Source: Zymoseptoria tritici IPO323 (taxonomy: Eukaryota > Ascomycota > Dothideomycetes > Mycosphaerellales > Mycosphaerellaceae). Taken from it: a stretch of DNA of 64,000 nucleotides. Location of the stretch: NCBI RefSeq assembly GCF_000219625.1, contig NC_018217.1:1798001-1862000 (forward strand). The letters run 5' to 3'. Position numbers and translations under genes: made by a program. Below are positions 30,517 to 42,200 of the stretch, one piece after another. Below the pieces are notes generated by a model. The model saw only the letters and a list, made by a program, of their open reading frames with translations, did not search any database and was not told the DNA's origin. The stretch's first letter is position 1, and the number at the start of each line of letters is the position of its first letter.

Positions 30517-32436
30517 TCATCGTCCTCTTCCGGTAACATCCATCCACTTCATCTGCACCCACTCCACCGCCCTCTCACCTTTCCACCTCCTTCCCTCACC
30601 CAACCTCCACTCCATCCACGCTGGATTTGTCGTCCTTCCTTGCGTCGATGCACTCGTTTTCCAACCCTTCAACCATCCCGCCGCCCTCGCCTGTCGGAAC
30701 ATAATCCTTGCGCCGAAGAGAAATCCGACCACGAGGAAGAGTTTGAACAGCAACATCCATGTGTGAGACGAGGCTGGGGAGTCGTAGGTGATGGGAGCAG
30801 AGAAACGGAGGACGTTGTGGTCTTTGTCCAGTGCGGCGACGCGGAAGCGAGGTGCGGGTTGGAGGGAGGAGGTGGTGGGAAGTTGGAAGGAGCCTTCGAA
30901 GCCGGATCTGGGGATGATGTCGATCATCTCGAAAGTTCCGTCTTCTTCTCCCGAAAGTCGTTCGGAGCGGATGTCGGTGGAAATGCCGGAGTGGAGATCG
31001 GAGTCCTGTAGGTCGTCTTTGCGATCGCTTTCCAGCGCCCAAAATGCAACTTCAGTGGCGCCGTTCCAGCTCACGTAGAGCATGTCGTCTTCGATCTCGA
31101 CGTCGGGAGGGTTCTTGGGTGTGCCGACCCAGTTGAGAACCTTGGTCGCACGGTAAGACTTGAAGCGTTCGTAGGAGTAGTAGACTGCGGCGCCGAGGTG
31201 GGTTTCGCAGAGCAATTCACCATCTGCAGTGTACTCGGAGTATGCGGCTGCGGCTCCCCATCCGACGAAAATGTGGTCGGAGGAAGGAAGACGTTGTACG
31301 GAGCCTTGAGAGGAGGCGAGGATACCCTGAAGGGAGACTAGCTGGTGAACGACTTTTGCCGTCTTATTGGGGATATCGAGCTGGATGAGCAGACCACGGC
31401 TATTGGAGGCGTCGATGTGGAGTGGGCCAGCCTTTTGGTTGTCGAAGAGCGAAAGGATACCGTCTTCTTCGGAATACCATCTCGCATCGTGGGACCATTT
31501 GAAGTTAGTCGCTTCACCGTCGGAGAGGTCTGTGAATTGGTTGTCGCGGCCGCCAAGAATCCACAGGGTCTCCCCAGTCGGGCTAATGCATACGACATGG
31601 TGGAAATGCCGTGATGAGATAATGTAGTTGCCCTGGGAGTCCTTGTCGATACTGTTGAGATGATACCAGTCGAATGGGATGCCTTCGGAATAACCTCCGA
31701 ATGGATTCGTCATGTAAGTTTCAATCGGTTTGAAGTGATCCGAGGCTTTCCACTGGAAGATGAGTTCGCCAGTCTCGAGGTTGATTTCTTGGAACATGTT
31801 GTCGACGATCCATCCGTCGGCACCTCTCCACATACCCATTCCAGTGAGATCCGCGGAGGTCGTGTTGTACACTGTTAGTAGTCCAGTCCCTTCTGGTGTG
31901 ATTTTGAATTCATGCAAGTCGCCGAACAATCCCTCGCCAGCAGCAGTAACCATCTTCACGACTTCATATGTCTCATCCAGCATGAAGTAGACGCCCTTTC
32001 CCGACGTGGCAGCCTTCTCACCCGACCACATCGTGAGATAATCCTTCCCTTGCCAACGCTGCACTTTAAGATTGGCCGTTTCACCAAAATCATCGTTTGA
32101 CCAGATTAAATCGCCCATTCCGTTCAAAATCATCGGACCGGGCTGATCGACCGAGGGACCATTGGGATTGAGGAGGACCAGCCCTTGGTCGCACGTCGCA
32201 TCCCATATTGGCCGCCGGGCAAGAGGCCCTTGGAGGTGGAAGGAGGAGTAATGTTGTGTGGGGTATGCGCCGAAGACGCCGAGATCGAAGAGTTGAGGGT
32301 CCAAGGTGGGGAAGACGAAGGCGACGATGGGTAGGAAGAATTGGTGGAGGAGGTATAATGAGAAGAGTCCAAGGAGAGTCCAGAGGGTCCACTTTGCGGC
32401 CTTCCAGAGGTATTTGGACCAAGTGGCCCAGGCCAT
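30517..32436 (-). CDS. Membrane-anchored arylsulfotransferase-family (ASST) protein
   Basis: A single exon encodes 639 residues. Residues about 14-42 form a signal-anchor (LWTLLGLFSLYLLHQFFLP), and a second transmembrane stretch lies near 565-585 (LLFKLFLVVGFLFGARIMF). Between them is a beta-propeller with fungal arylsulfotransferase motifs: GPMILNGMGDLIWSND, LTMWSGEKAATSGKGVYFMLDE, DLHEFKITPEGTGLLTVY, FDWYHLNSIDKDSQGNYIIS, HHVVCISPTGETLWILGG and FKWSHDARWYSEEDG. The conserved His residues in DLHEF, YHLNS, RHFHH and SHDA are where the bacterial enzymes place catalytic histidines. Bacterial homologues move sulfate between phenols; whether fungal members do so is not established. The propeller probably faces the lumen or exterior. 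Confidence 0.85.
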   Translation of the reverse strand: MAWATWSKYLWKAAKWTLWTLLGLFSLYLLHQFFLPIVAFVFPTLDPQLFDLGVFGAYPTQHYSSFHLQGPLARRPIWDATCDQGLVLLNPNGPSVDQPGPMILNGMGDLIWSNDDFGETANLKVQRWQGKDYLTMWSGEKAATSGKGVYFMLDETYEVVKMVTAAGEGLFGDLHEFKITPEGTGLLTVYNTTSADLTGMGMWRGADGWIVDNMFQEINLETGELIFQWKASDHFKPIETYMTNPFGGYSEGIPFDWYHLNSIDKDSQGNYIISSRHFHHVVCISPTGETLWILGGRDNQFTDLSDGEATNFKWSHDARWYSEEDGILSLFDNQKAGPLHIDASNSRGLLIQLDIPNKTAKVVHQLVSLQGILASSQGSVQRLPSSDHIFVGWGAAAAYSEYTADGELLCETHLGAAVYYSYERFKSYRATKVLNWVGTPKNPPDVEIEDDMLYVSWNGATEVAFWALESDRKDDLQDSDLHSGISTDIRSERLSGEEDGTFEMIDIIPRSGFEGSFQLPTTSSLQPAPRFRVAALDKDHNVLRFSAPITYDSPASSHTWMLLFKLFLVVGFLFGARIMFRQARAAGWLKGWKTSASTQGRTTNPAWMEWRLGEGRRWKGERAVEWVQMKWMDVTGRGR

Positions 32437-32779
32437 GTTAACGAAGGAGAAGAGCAGCGAGTGTAAGACTGAAGCAGATCATGTCGGCATGGTCGTTGGG
32501 AGGGAGAGGTGTGTTGTCGGTAGAGGAGTGAGACAAGGAAAGGCGGAGGAGAGGAGACGAGGAGACAAAGTCCCGTCGGTCTTGTGACGGCCGTCGATGA
32601 TGGTGGAGGTAGTCGTGGAAGCGAAGCTAGATAGCGTTGCAGGCGGCGTCCCGGAGGTGTGGACAAGGGAAAGCCAAGGTCAAGCCACAGGCGCGGAGAG
32701 AGGTCCAGGTCGGGGTAGGATGGGCCCTGCAGTGAAAGGTGTACAATCTCGGGCGGAGGAGGTACTTGTTGGTGGCGTA

Positions 32780-32828
32780 AGAGGAGAGACGCAGGTGCCG
32801 CAGAAGAGGAGAGACGCAGGTGCCGCAG
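32780..32828 (+). repeat. 25-bp tandem duplication
   Basis: Two perfect copies of a 24-base unit (AGAGGAGAGACGCAGG...) lie at 32780-32803 and 32805-32828, period 25. Confidence 0.85.
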
Positions 32829-32925
32829 TCTCGGAGGAGGCAAGGTACTTTGTGATAAGAGAATGGAAGTCGTGAAAGAATGGCAGCAGCAGTACAGTAG
32901 CGACGGGTAGGGCAAGGGAAGAACC

Positions 32926-32947
32926 GCAAGCAAGCAAGCAAGCAAGC
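32926..32947 (+). repeat. (CAAG)n tetranucleotide microsatellite
   Basis: Five consecutive CAAG/AAGC units. Confidence 0.9.
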
Positions 32948-34626
32948 GGCCAGCAAACCCAGGGCAGCGAGCGTGAAAGCGATCTCTCTCTCTCACGGCT
33001 CCGTCACCAACCTTCACACCTGGTCCACGCGAGCTCCCGCCGCCACGAGGTCGAAGGTGATTAAGTTGATGGCACGGCGAATCAGAGGGGAGACGAGCGA
33101 CACAGGTGGATTGATCGACAGCGTAGGTTCAACGTGCCAAGACGGACTTCCTAGGCATGGCGGAATCTAGATGTACGCGACCGCTTCGCCTGGGTGAATG
33201 CGTAACTCGTCGTGCGTGCGTGTTGTCTTCTGCGTTGCCCTGTCTAAATTGATACGGAGTATATCAAGACATACGACAGCAATGATGACTGTGCACTGTT
33301 GCATGCTGACATGATTGTGACGCGGTGCCGTTGTGTTGGAATTGCGATGAAAGAGATCTTCGTCCAGGGCATGGGCTCGGATGGGCTGGAGCAATCTCGG
33401 TACGCCGGGCACTGACGGTGTGAGAATAGGAGACTTTTGCCAAGCCGTGCTGTGGTCCGGCGTCGCTCGGTAGTTCCGGTACTATTGCCCGGTATACATA
33501 GGTACGTTTCGTCTCGTCTCATATCTTGGGTGTCAAATGTTCCACGTCCAAACGTCCGTCGAAAGCCCACGACCGTGGCAGATTGGCTCGTCGGAGAGTT
33601 TCCTCAAATGCCGCATTGTACACAGCCGCAACGCCAGCAGAGAATGAGCAATTGCCAATACGCAATACGAACGACCTCGGATTCTTCCCCACAACACATT
33701 TATCCAAGCTTCACAAGTTTACCAGCAGAACAGCCGAAGCTCTATTGTCTCGGCCCCACGAATTCCTTTGCGAGTTCACCTTGGCAAAATTGCGCAGCAC
33801 CAAAAAGTGACGTCGCGATAGGAAGGTGGTTGTGCGAAGGGAGTCTCTATAAAAGATAAGATGTGTTGCCAGCACCATGGGAATGGCTATTGTGAGTGTC
33901 ATCATCAACATAGGGCACCTCATCGGCTTCTGCTCCAAATCTTCCGGCAAAGCCCGATCCTTGCAAGAGAGCTTTCGATAAGCGTGATGAACGAGGAGGC
34001 TTGACGACGGTTCACACATCTCGATCTCAGCAATTCTCAACAGTCACAATTCAAAAGGTGAGGCTGAAGAAAAAGAAGAAGAAGTGCAGTCAACATAAAC
34101 CTCGTTCGCACGCGAGAGGCAAGGTATGTTTTAAGCATAACGTGCAAATGCCTTGCAAGCGCAAGATCTCCCGTTCACGCAAGGGCTGGAGAGGATCACG
34201 ACATCGTGCGCTACGACACATGCGAGTGCAGGCAGCTGTAGCTTTTGCGTATAGCAGAGATGGCTCTTGATGAAGACCCTACCAGAACAAGACTTTGTTC
34301 AGACTCGACTTTTACAGCATCCGTAGTTCGGCTTGCCTTGCCTCTACACATGCTACCCTAAACATTCATCCAGAAGGATGAAGCATATCCGAACCTCACT
34401 CACATTCTATTGATTAACCGACCGACGTCGACTTGCTTTTGTCGTACGCATCTCACGCCAACTCCAATACTGAGACGAAGATCCGACTGGATCTCTCACG
34501 AGAACTGCAGCGGGGTTCCGAAAGACGTGATCCATCGCACCTCCAATCATCAACTCACCTCACTTCCACAACACAACTCCCCAATAACCTGCCACCTCAT
34601 CCCCAACACCCACACCTCCACCCACC

Positions 34627-36888
34627 ATGTCCTCCCCACCTCCCAACCCTACCCAAACCACCACTCCCTCCTCCATCCCCGACGCCTCAGACTACAACCT
34701 CACTCCCACCCTCCCCAACACCGGCCTCCGCTCCTCCCTCCCCAACTACGGAGACCCCCACTTCGCCCTCTTTCTCCGCAAAGTCTTCATCAAAGCCGCC
34801 GGCTACTCCACCTCATCCCTCTCCCGCCCTTTGATCGGCATCATCAACACGGGTTCCGGTTTCAACCCTTGTCACGCGAATGTGCCGCAATTGATTGAGG
34901 CGTGTAAACGGGGGATTCAGTTGGCGGGTGGACTTGCGGTGGAGGTACGTTCGAACCTGCGTGTGAAAGGGAAGGAGATTTGTTGATTGATTGGTTTGGA
35001 CGAACAGTTCCCGACGATTTCGTTGCATGAGAGTTTTGCCAAGCCGACGAGTATGTATTTGAGGAATTTGATGGCGATGGATACGGAGGAGATGATTCAG
35101 GCGCAGCCGTTGGATGCTTGTAGGTCTTTGCAGTGTTCACTTGCTTGCGAGCTGACTCGCTGACATCGCAATGAGAGAAGGTGTGATGATTGGAGGCTGC
35201 GACAAGACTGTGCCGGCGCAGTTGATGGGTAGTATCAGTGCAAACAAGCCTGTGAGTAAACCAGACTTTCACGATCTCTGCGTGATGGCTATTGTTGATG
35301 ATGCTCGCAGGTCATATCGCTTTTGACAGGACCTATGATGCCCGGATCGTTTCGAGGTGAACGGATAGGTGCTTGTGAGTTGGTTTCTTGAAGCGCGTAT
35401 TGGATGACGCCAAGAATTAATTATCCATTCAGGCACTGATTGCAGGAGTAATTGGGCGGCGTATCGAGCCGGAGATCTCGACATTGAAGACATTGCCGAG
35501 ATCAACGACGAGCTGGCACCGGTACGATGATCAATCGATGTCTTCCTTTGAGACGCTCCAAAACTTACGATATGTTACAAGACAGCAGGCACATGCGGAG
35601 TAATGGGCACAGGTGAAATCGCTTCACGCCTTTTACCAAGGGTTCCTCATCTCACCTCTTCGCAGCAAGCACAATGGCCTGTATAGTCGCAGCCCTCGGC
35701 CTAATGCCTTTGACCGGCGCCTCCGCCCCCGCTGTCTCCTCCGCCCGTCTCCGCGTTGCCGAACAAACCGGCGCCGCCGCAGTGCTGCTAACCACAACCC
35801 ACTCGCACCTCAAACCACAAACCCTCCTCACGCGATCGTCCTTTCTCAACGCCATCACAGTCCTCCAAGCCATCGGCGGCTCCACCAACGCCGTAATCCA
35901 CCTCCTCGCCATCATAAACCGCCACCCCGACCTCGCGGGCACCATCACCCTCCAAACCTTCGATGACATCGGCCGCAGCACCCCTCTCCTCGTGGATCTG
36001 AAGCCAACTGGCGCGAATTACATGACTGACTTCCACAATGCGGGAGGCATGCTTGCTCTACTACACACACTACGTCCACTCCTCGACCTCTCCGCACTAA
36101 CCATCTTCGGCACCACGCTGGGCGAAATGCTCGACGCCACGCCATTCAAACCGTTCCCGTACTCCACCTCCTTGATCCGTCCACTCTCCGATCCTCTATA
36201 CCCCGCCTCCGCCCTCGCCGTGTTGACAGGGAATCTAGCGCCTGGCGGAGCGGTGTTGAAAGCTTCCGCCTCAAAGGATCGGAGACTATTGGAATTCGAG
36301 GGCAAAGCGGTGGTATTTGAGGATTCGATGGATTTGGCGAGGCGGATCGACGGGGAGGAGTTGGAGGTTACGAGGGACTCGGTGTTGGTGTTGAAAGGGA
36401 TTGGACCGATTGGCAATCCGGGGATGCCGGAGGCCGGGGTGATTCCTATTCCGAGGAAGTTGAAGCGGGTGGGGGATATGTTGCGGTTGTCGGATGGACG
36501 GTGAGTTTTTAGGTGTAGAAGTGGTTTGTGGTGATAAGTTTGCTGACGAGTCTGGGAGTGTAGGATGTCGGGAACTGCTGGTGGTACGATTGTACTGCAC
36601 ATCTCGCCGGAGTCTGGGATTGTCGACTCGCCGTTTGGGATCCTGAGGAATGGAGACACGATCCGGTGTAGTCTGGAGAAGAGGCTACTTGAAGTAGACC
36701 TCACGGCGGAGGAGATTGCAGAGAGGGTGGAAGAGAGGAAGGCGAGTTTGGAAGATAAGGGCAAAGCGGTGAGAGGAAAGCGTATTGTGGAAAGGCAGCG
36801 TGGATATCGAGGGATGTATGAAGCGACGGTCAATCAGGCGGAGGAAGGAGCGGACTTTGACTTCCTCACAGCGAAGGGAGCGTTTTGA
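34627..36888 (+). CDS. IlvD/EDD-family dehydratase (sugar-acid or dihydroxy-acid dehydratase)
   Basis: Eight exons (34627-34944, 35008-35119, 35181-35251, 35311-35374, 35433-35521, 35582-35612, 35666-36500, 36564-36888) give 614 residues with all frames consistent. Iron-sulfur ligand motifs are visible: NPCHAN (Cys82), VMIGGCDKTVPAQ (Cys150) and AGTCGVMGTASTMA (Cys223), plus GPMMPGSFRGERIGACTDCR. The C-terminal half carries IGGSTNAVIHLLAI, LVDLKPTGANYMTDFHNAGG, GIGPIGNPGMPEAG and MSGTAGGTIVLHISPES. The enzymes dehydrate 2,3-dihydroxy acids. Its divergence from the usual mitochondrial Ilv3 sequence and the lack of a transit peptide suggest a sugar-acid (arabonate/xylonate type) dehydratase in the cytosol; substrate not provable here. 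Exon 6 is only 31 nt and encodes the third Cys motif. Confidence 0.9.
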
Positions 36889-37767
36889 AGGTCTGGTGTT
36901 CGCGGAGGAGGGAGAGAGTCGAGAGCTCGTACATGTCTTGACTGGCTTTATCCTCACACTGGCACATACCAATGAATGATACGACGAGCTGCATATCTCT
37001 GTCGACGTTGCCAGCTCTCGTCGCGATCGCTGACAGCGCGATTTGTAATCCGCTTCTGATCTCGACAGCGTCTCAGTAGTACTGTGTTCAAGTATGTACA
37101 GTCAGCTATTCGCAAAGATCCTGCGTCTAGCGAGCGCTGTTTCTTGACAAACGGTCAACAACGAGAAAGCAGTGCAGTGCAGTGCAGTCCACCTCAGCCA
37201 TCGACATTTAATTCTTCCCCTCGGCAAGCGCGATTGAGCCACCAGCCGAAAGCCGACTAGCTCGCAACGGGTGCTCCCTTCCAGCTCGCTCGCTCATTCT
37301 CTCACAACGACCTCGTTCTCAGGAATCTCCAGCTCAGTCATCATCGGTTAGTCAGCCTTCGAACCTCGACTCCGAAGCAGCACGATCCCGGGACTGGTCA
37401 GGTATGTCAGTCGCATATATGTTGGCGCACATCACGATGGCGACAGTGGCGAGCGCAAGGGTGAGGCAGGCGGGGCACCATGCTGACAGGAAATCGCGCA
37501 TACAGGATCGAGCATCGCCGCCGTCGGTCTTGTTGTCGATAAGACGACACCCCGGGTGATTGAAGAGAGTGTTGCCTACGCGTGGGATTACAGCAGATAG
37601 AAGGGCGAAGTCGAGTTCGTTGTAGCGCGAAGAAGTGAACAGCGAGGAAGCTTCGGCGCATCGGAAGAGAGAGATTGCGACAACGGGATCGAGACCAACA
37701 CTGAGCGTTGTCCGACTCCACGACGCGCTTCGGTCGATCGCCTACGGACAGCGTCTGCTGCGCGAAC
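36889..37767. other. Upstream region of the bZIP gene
   Basis: No gene seen. A (GCAGT)4 repeat lies at 37169-37188. The sequence close to the bZIP start may be a long 5' leader. Confidence 0.45.
37169..37188 (+). repeat. (GCAGT)4 pentanucleotide repeat
   Basis: Four perfect GCAGT units, about 580 bp upstream of the bZIP start. Confidence 0.9.
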
Positions 37768-38679
37768 ATGCAACGTGCTCAGGTGAGAGGATACTGCGTC
37801 GTCAAGAACGAGCAAGACTCGGCTAATACCTCAACAGCAAGAGCCGCCTCTCGAGATGAGTTTGCGAGAGCACCTCCTGGCCGCCAGCCAGAACACCAAC
37901 GCCGCTCCAGCACCATACCCTCCTCCAGGACCCACACAGGCGCAGAGCCATGAGATGCCCTACCAACGCTCCGAAGGCAGTCCGCATGAGCAACATCATC
38001 ATCTCGATCCCAACGTTACCGGCCAGCAGATGCCATACGGAATGGCTGGTGATGGCATGGATGATGGGATGGGTCCAAACTCAGCTAAGGGCAAGAGGGA
38101 GCTGTCGACGAGCAAGCGTGCTGCGCAGAATCGAGCTGCTCAGGTATGTTGGAAGCTCATCGAGTATGTAACAGCGCCTCACTAACACTCCTCCAGCGCG
38201 CCTTTCGTCAACGCAAAGAAGGATACATCAAGAAACTCGAAGAGCAAGTCAAAGACTTCTCGTCTATGGAGAACAACTACAAAGCCCTCCAAAACGAAAA
38301 CTACCAACTCCGCGAATACATCCTCAACCTGCAATCTCGCCTTCTTGAGAACCAAGCCGAATTCCCTCCCGCTCCTTCACATATCAACCTCTCCACCGAA
38401 GGCGGCCCACCAAACCAGCAATCCGACCCCTACCCGTCCGCTGAACAACAGCTGCGGGACGAAATGGAACATCAGCAACACGACGGTGGGGAGATGGATC
38501 CGAACCAGCCGCATCCTCCTCCGCCCGCACCTGTCGTCGCGAGGGAGGATCCTTCGGCTGTGAGTCGAGGTGGACTGGAGCAATTGCAAGCCGCGGCGCA
38601 GCAAGGAAGTTCGCCGTATGGCGAGTATCCGCGAGAAACGCCGGGTAAAAGCGATGCGCAGGGTGGGGAGGTGTCGTAG
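37768..38679 (+). CDS. kapC: KapC-like bZIP transcription factor
   Basis: Three exons (37768-37782, 37838-38143, 38197-38679) give 267 residues. The bZIP basic region spans the second junction: STSKRAAQNRAAQ then RAFRQRKEGYIKKLEEQV, matching the N-x-x-A-A-x-x-x-F-R Yap/Kap type signature. It is followed by a leucine-zipper-like helix (LQNENYQLREYILNLQSRL) and the LLENQAEFPPAPSHINL segment seen in KapC. Flanks are Pro/Gln/His-rich and disordered. KapC proteins are nuclear AP-1-like regulators; targets here are unknown. The first exon is only 15 nt (MQRAQ) with canonical splice sites; the alternative start is the ATG at 37856 (MSLREHLLAAS), which would make the gene two-exon. Confidence 0.85.
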
Positions 38680-39275
38680 GAGGCATGTTACCCTCGCTTG
38701 AAGGGGAGGAGTCCTCTCCGACGGCCTGCGCGACTTGATTCTGTGCTTCGCGAGGATGCTCCGGTGTAGGGTTGTTCGTACGCTGTTGGGAGGGCATGAT
38801 TATGCTTTAGGGTGGATTATGCGCGGGAAGAGGGAAGAGGGATTCTGCAACTGCTATGCGATGCAGATTGTATTTTTGCTCTCACGAGTTTGTGCTATTC
38901 TGTTCATCCATCGACAGACTTTTTCACTTGAAGAATGATACCTTTACTTTTCACGACCCACTACCGACCTCCGTGCTTTTCTTCAGATGACTTGCGATTA
39001 ACTGGGAGACGAATTTTGAAGTCCGATGTTTGACTTCCCAACCTTCCGCGCAACGTCCATCACCCAAGAAGAGCTCGGCTGGCTTGAAGGGTGCATTTTG
39101 AGCGGAGGCACGACGGTGAGAACTCAGATGCTTGCTGTTCAAAGTTCTGTTTGATTCCTTTCGAATCGAGGTCTGCTTCGGCTTTGACGTCAATATTGCC
39201 AAGCTCATACGTCCTAGCGTACAACTCGCCGAATCCATCATAGCCTACACCACCACTCCCCATAACTCATTGATC
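38680..39275. other. Convergent 3' intergenic stretch
   Basis: No gene seen between the bZIP gene and RAD26. Confidence 0.5.
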
Positions 39276-42200
39276 TCACGCGGCCCTCTGAGGCCGATAC
39301 TCCTCCTTCAACCTCCACTTTCCCCTGCCCCGTCCTCCCTTCTCCAGCTCCGCAATCGTCTTCAACATCGCCTTGAACTCTGCCGTCCTCTGCTCACTGC
39401 CACAAAAGTGATTGAAGTGATCGATCAGCATTTGCGTGTACGCCGCGCCACCTTGAGCGAGGAGGTAGTCTCTGATCAGGACGAGAAAGTCTTTGCCTTT
39501 GGGTTGATCGGCTTCTGCTCTGCCACCACGACGTGCACCGCGGTGAAGGGAGGAAGCCGCGGGTGTGGAGGCGGAGGACGGCGTATTGCCCAGTTGGCGG
39601 GCTTGAAGATTCGCAAGCACAGATGCAGAACTCGGTCCTCCACCACGCATACCGCCTCTCCCGCCACGCCCGCCACGCATACCGCCTCGCGCTGAGGGAG
39701 GTGGACTTGGTGTGCGGCCCGCGCGACCCATTTGGCCCGTCCAAGTCGGTACACCGGCCGGTAAAGAGCGAGCGATCTCCCCAGCACGCTGCAATTCCTT
39801 CGCGGCTTGAGATGCCACGCGTTTCGCTTCGCGCTCGATCATGACCGGGTCCGCGCGGAGGGGAGCGCGTGCGCCGTTGATGATGGCGTCGTGGTCTTGG
39901 GCGGATTGCACGCCTGTGCGAGCGAAGATGGAGGAGAGGACGCGGTCGTCTCGGTTGGTGGAAGTGGTGCCGTCTGGGTTGGAAGCTTCGGCCGTTTCTT
40001 CCTCCTCGCCTTGCCAGTCTTCTTGACGGGAGATGCCGAAGATGTCGTTTACTGCGGCGCGATCTTGGGCTTTCTCGGCGTCTTCGGGAGGTGTAGGGAG
40101 ATTGTTGGTGCTGGCTTTGGGACCGGACAGCTGGACTTCAGTCCCTTTGAAGATGCTGCCAGTCTCGGTCGGGCCGTCGCTGGCATCACCGAGGGTGAAG
40201 AGGTCGTGGAGGTCTTTCAGGTGAAATGTCTGTCGCTGTTTTGGGTCACGGAGAATCTTATTGGTCAGGAACTGCTTGAAGATCTGACGATGATAGATTT
40301 TCTCCTCAATGGTGCCTGCTGTCATGAGACGGTAGATCTCGACCTCGCGCTTCTGACCGAGACGCCAGGCTCGCTCGCGGGCTTGCACATCGGTCGAAGG
40401 GTTCCAGTCAGGGTCGTAGATGATGACACGATCTGCTCCAGTCAAATTGACTCCAAGTCCACCCACTTTTGTCGTAAGGAGGAATACGTGCAAATTCTGA
40501 TCCTTGTTGAACTCATCGACGAGGTCTTGCCTATCCTTGATGGATGTATTGCCATCCATGCGACGATAGTTGAAGCCCTTCATGCCTTGAATGAAACTCT
40601 CGAGGATATCCAACATGATACGATGTTGCGCGAAGAGCAATGTCTTGTGACCGTTGCGTTTCCAGATCTCAAGCAGAGCCTTGACAACTTGCATCTTTCC
40701 AGATTTGCTGCCGGTGCCATATGCATAGCTAGTCTTCTTCGACAAAGTTTTGTGCTCAACCAGATCTGGATGATTGCAGATCTTTCGTAGAATGTCGATC
40801 CCGTAGAGTGCCTGTCGTTTGCCATTCATGATGGAAGACATGTCATCGGAGCGAAGGAACCACTCGTAGGCATCGCGCTGTAGTTTCGTCAATTTGCAGA
40901 AGAGCACGCGTTCGCTCTTCTTGGGCAGATCGGCCGCAACGTCAACCTTGAATCGTTGGAGAAGATAAGGTGAGATCGTGTCCTTCAACGTCTCCGCGCA
41001 CTTCATCGCCGTCTCAACTTGAAGATTCGATGCATTGGCGTACCCGCCCTGTTTGATGGGTACTTCAAATTGGCTCTTGAAGTTCACCAAGGTGCCAAGT
41101 CGCATGGGGAAGACGAAGTCGAACAGAGACCACAGCTCTGTCAGATTATTCTGCATTGGCGTGCCAGAGAGAATGACCCGATTGTGTGTGCGGAGCTCTT
41201 TGCAGAAGATCGTGATGGAGGTATTGGGATTGCGGATCTTGTGACCCTCATCGAGCACTGCATACTCCCAGTCTGTCGGAATGAGAAGCTCCGCATACGT
41301 CTGCAGCCCAGAATATGTCGTCACCAAGACATGCCCATCACGAACGACCCGGTTCAGAATCCGCTTGGCAGAGTTGTAACCTTTGCTATGGGTCCTCTTG
41401 CGCTGGAAACTGTCTTCTTCGAGCTCATCTTCGAAGCTCGTTTCTCGACGCAGGTCAAGCATGCCGCTACCAGAAGTGTGTAGGATAGACACTCTCAACG
41501 GCGGCCACCAACGATGAAATTCATTCACCCACTGCTTCATCACCGTCGCAGGGCAGACCACAATGATTGGCTTGGTGAGCTTGTTTGAGTAATGCAGACC
41601 AGCCAAGAACGAGATGATCTGAATGGTCTTGCCCAGACCCATCTCGTCACCAATGATGCCGCCTACTTGCTGGGAGAACAATTCCCACAGCCATTGGACT
41701 CCAGTCTTCTGATAGTCGAATAGTGATGGATATATATCTCCAGGTATTCGGAAACCACCATCGAACCCAGCATCAGGTCTGCTCGGATGAGGCATCTGCC
41801 ACTCTGGCTGTCCTCCTTGTATATCTTCCGGGATGGATGTCACATCGACGTCTTCCTCCTCGTCGTTCTCTGCAGCGGCACCCGATCCTTTCTGCCGAAG
41901 TCTGGCAGCTCGTCTCCTCTGTACCCAGCTTTTTAACCTTGCTTGATAGACACCTTCGTCTCCATCATCAATACCTGCAAGGTCTTCTTGCTCTTCCTCT
42001 GCGCTTCGCTTCGGTGTCCGCTTCTTCCCTCGTGCTTTGCGCTGAGCAGCCGTAGTCGGCATCGCATCGTCGTCTTCATCATCACCAGACATCCCAATTG
42101 GATCAGCATCTTCCTCCTCCGCCACTCCTGGGACGAATGCAGCATCCGAGTCATCTGCAGCTGTGCTCGCCTCTTCCGATGCCGCTCGTCGTCTTGTCTG

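Larger units (their letters stand above)
32437..34626. other. Long intergenic stretch with small tandem repeats
   Basis: No gene with recognisable domains. A minus-strand open frame at 32130-33017 is Ser/Pro/Leu low-complexity shadow sequence. Around 33808-33981 there is a CRE-like TGACGTC, a TATAAAAG and a 34-codon ORF, described under findings. Tandem repeats lie at 32780-32828 and 32926-32947. Confidence 0.45.

Noticed and set aside
32130..33017. 295-codon minus-strand ORF overlapping the arylsulfotransferase gene start
   Set aside because: Low-complexity Ser/Pro/Leu text, out of frame with the real gene, no motif.
39807..40790. 327-codon plus-strand ORF
   Set aside because: Antisense shadow of RAD26; no domain and the opposite strand is clearly coding.
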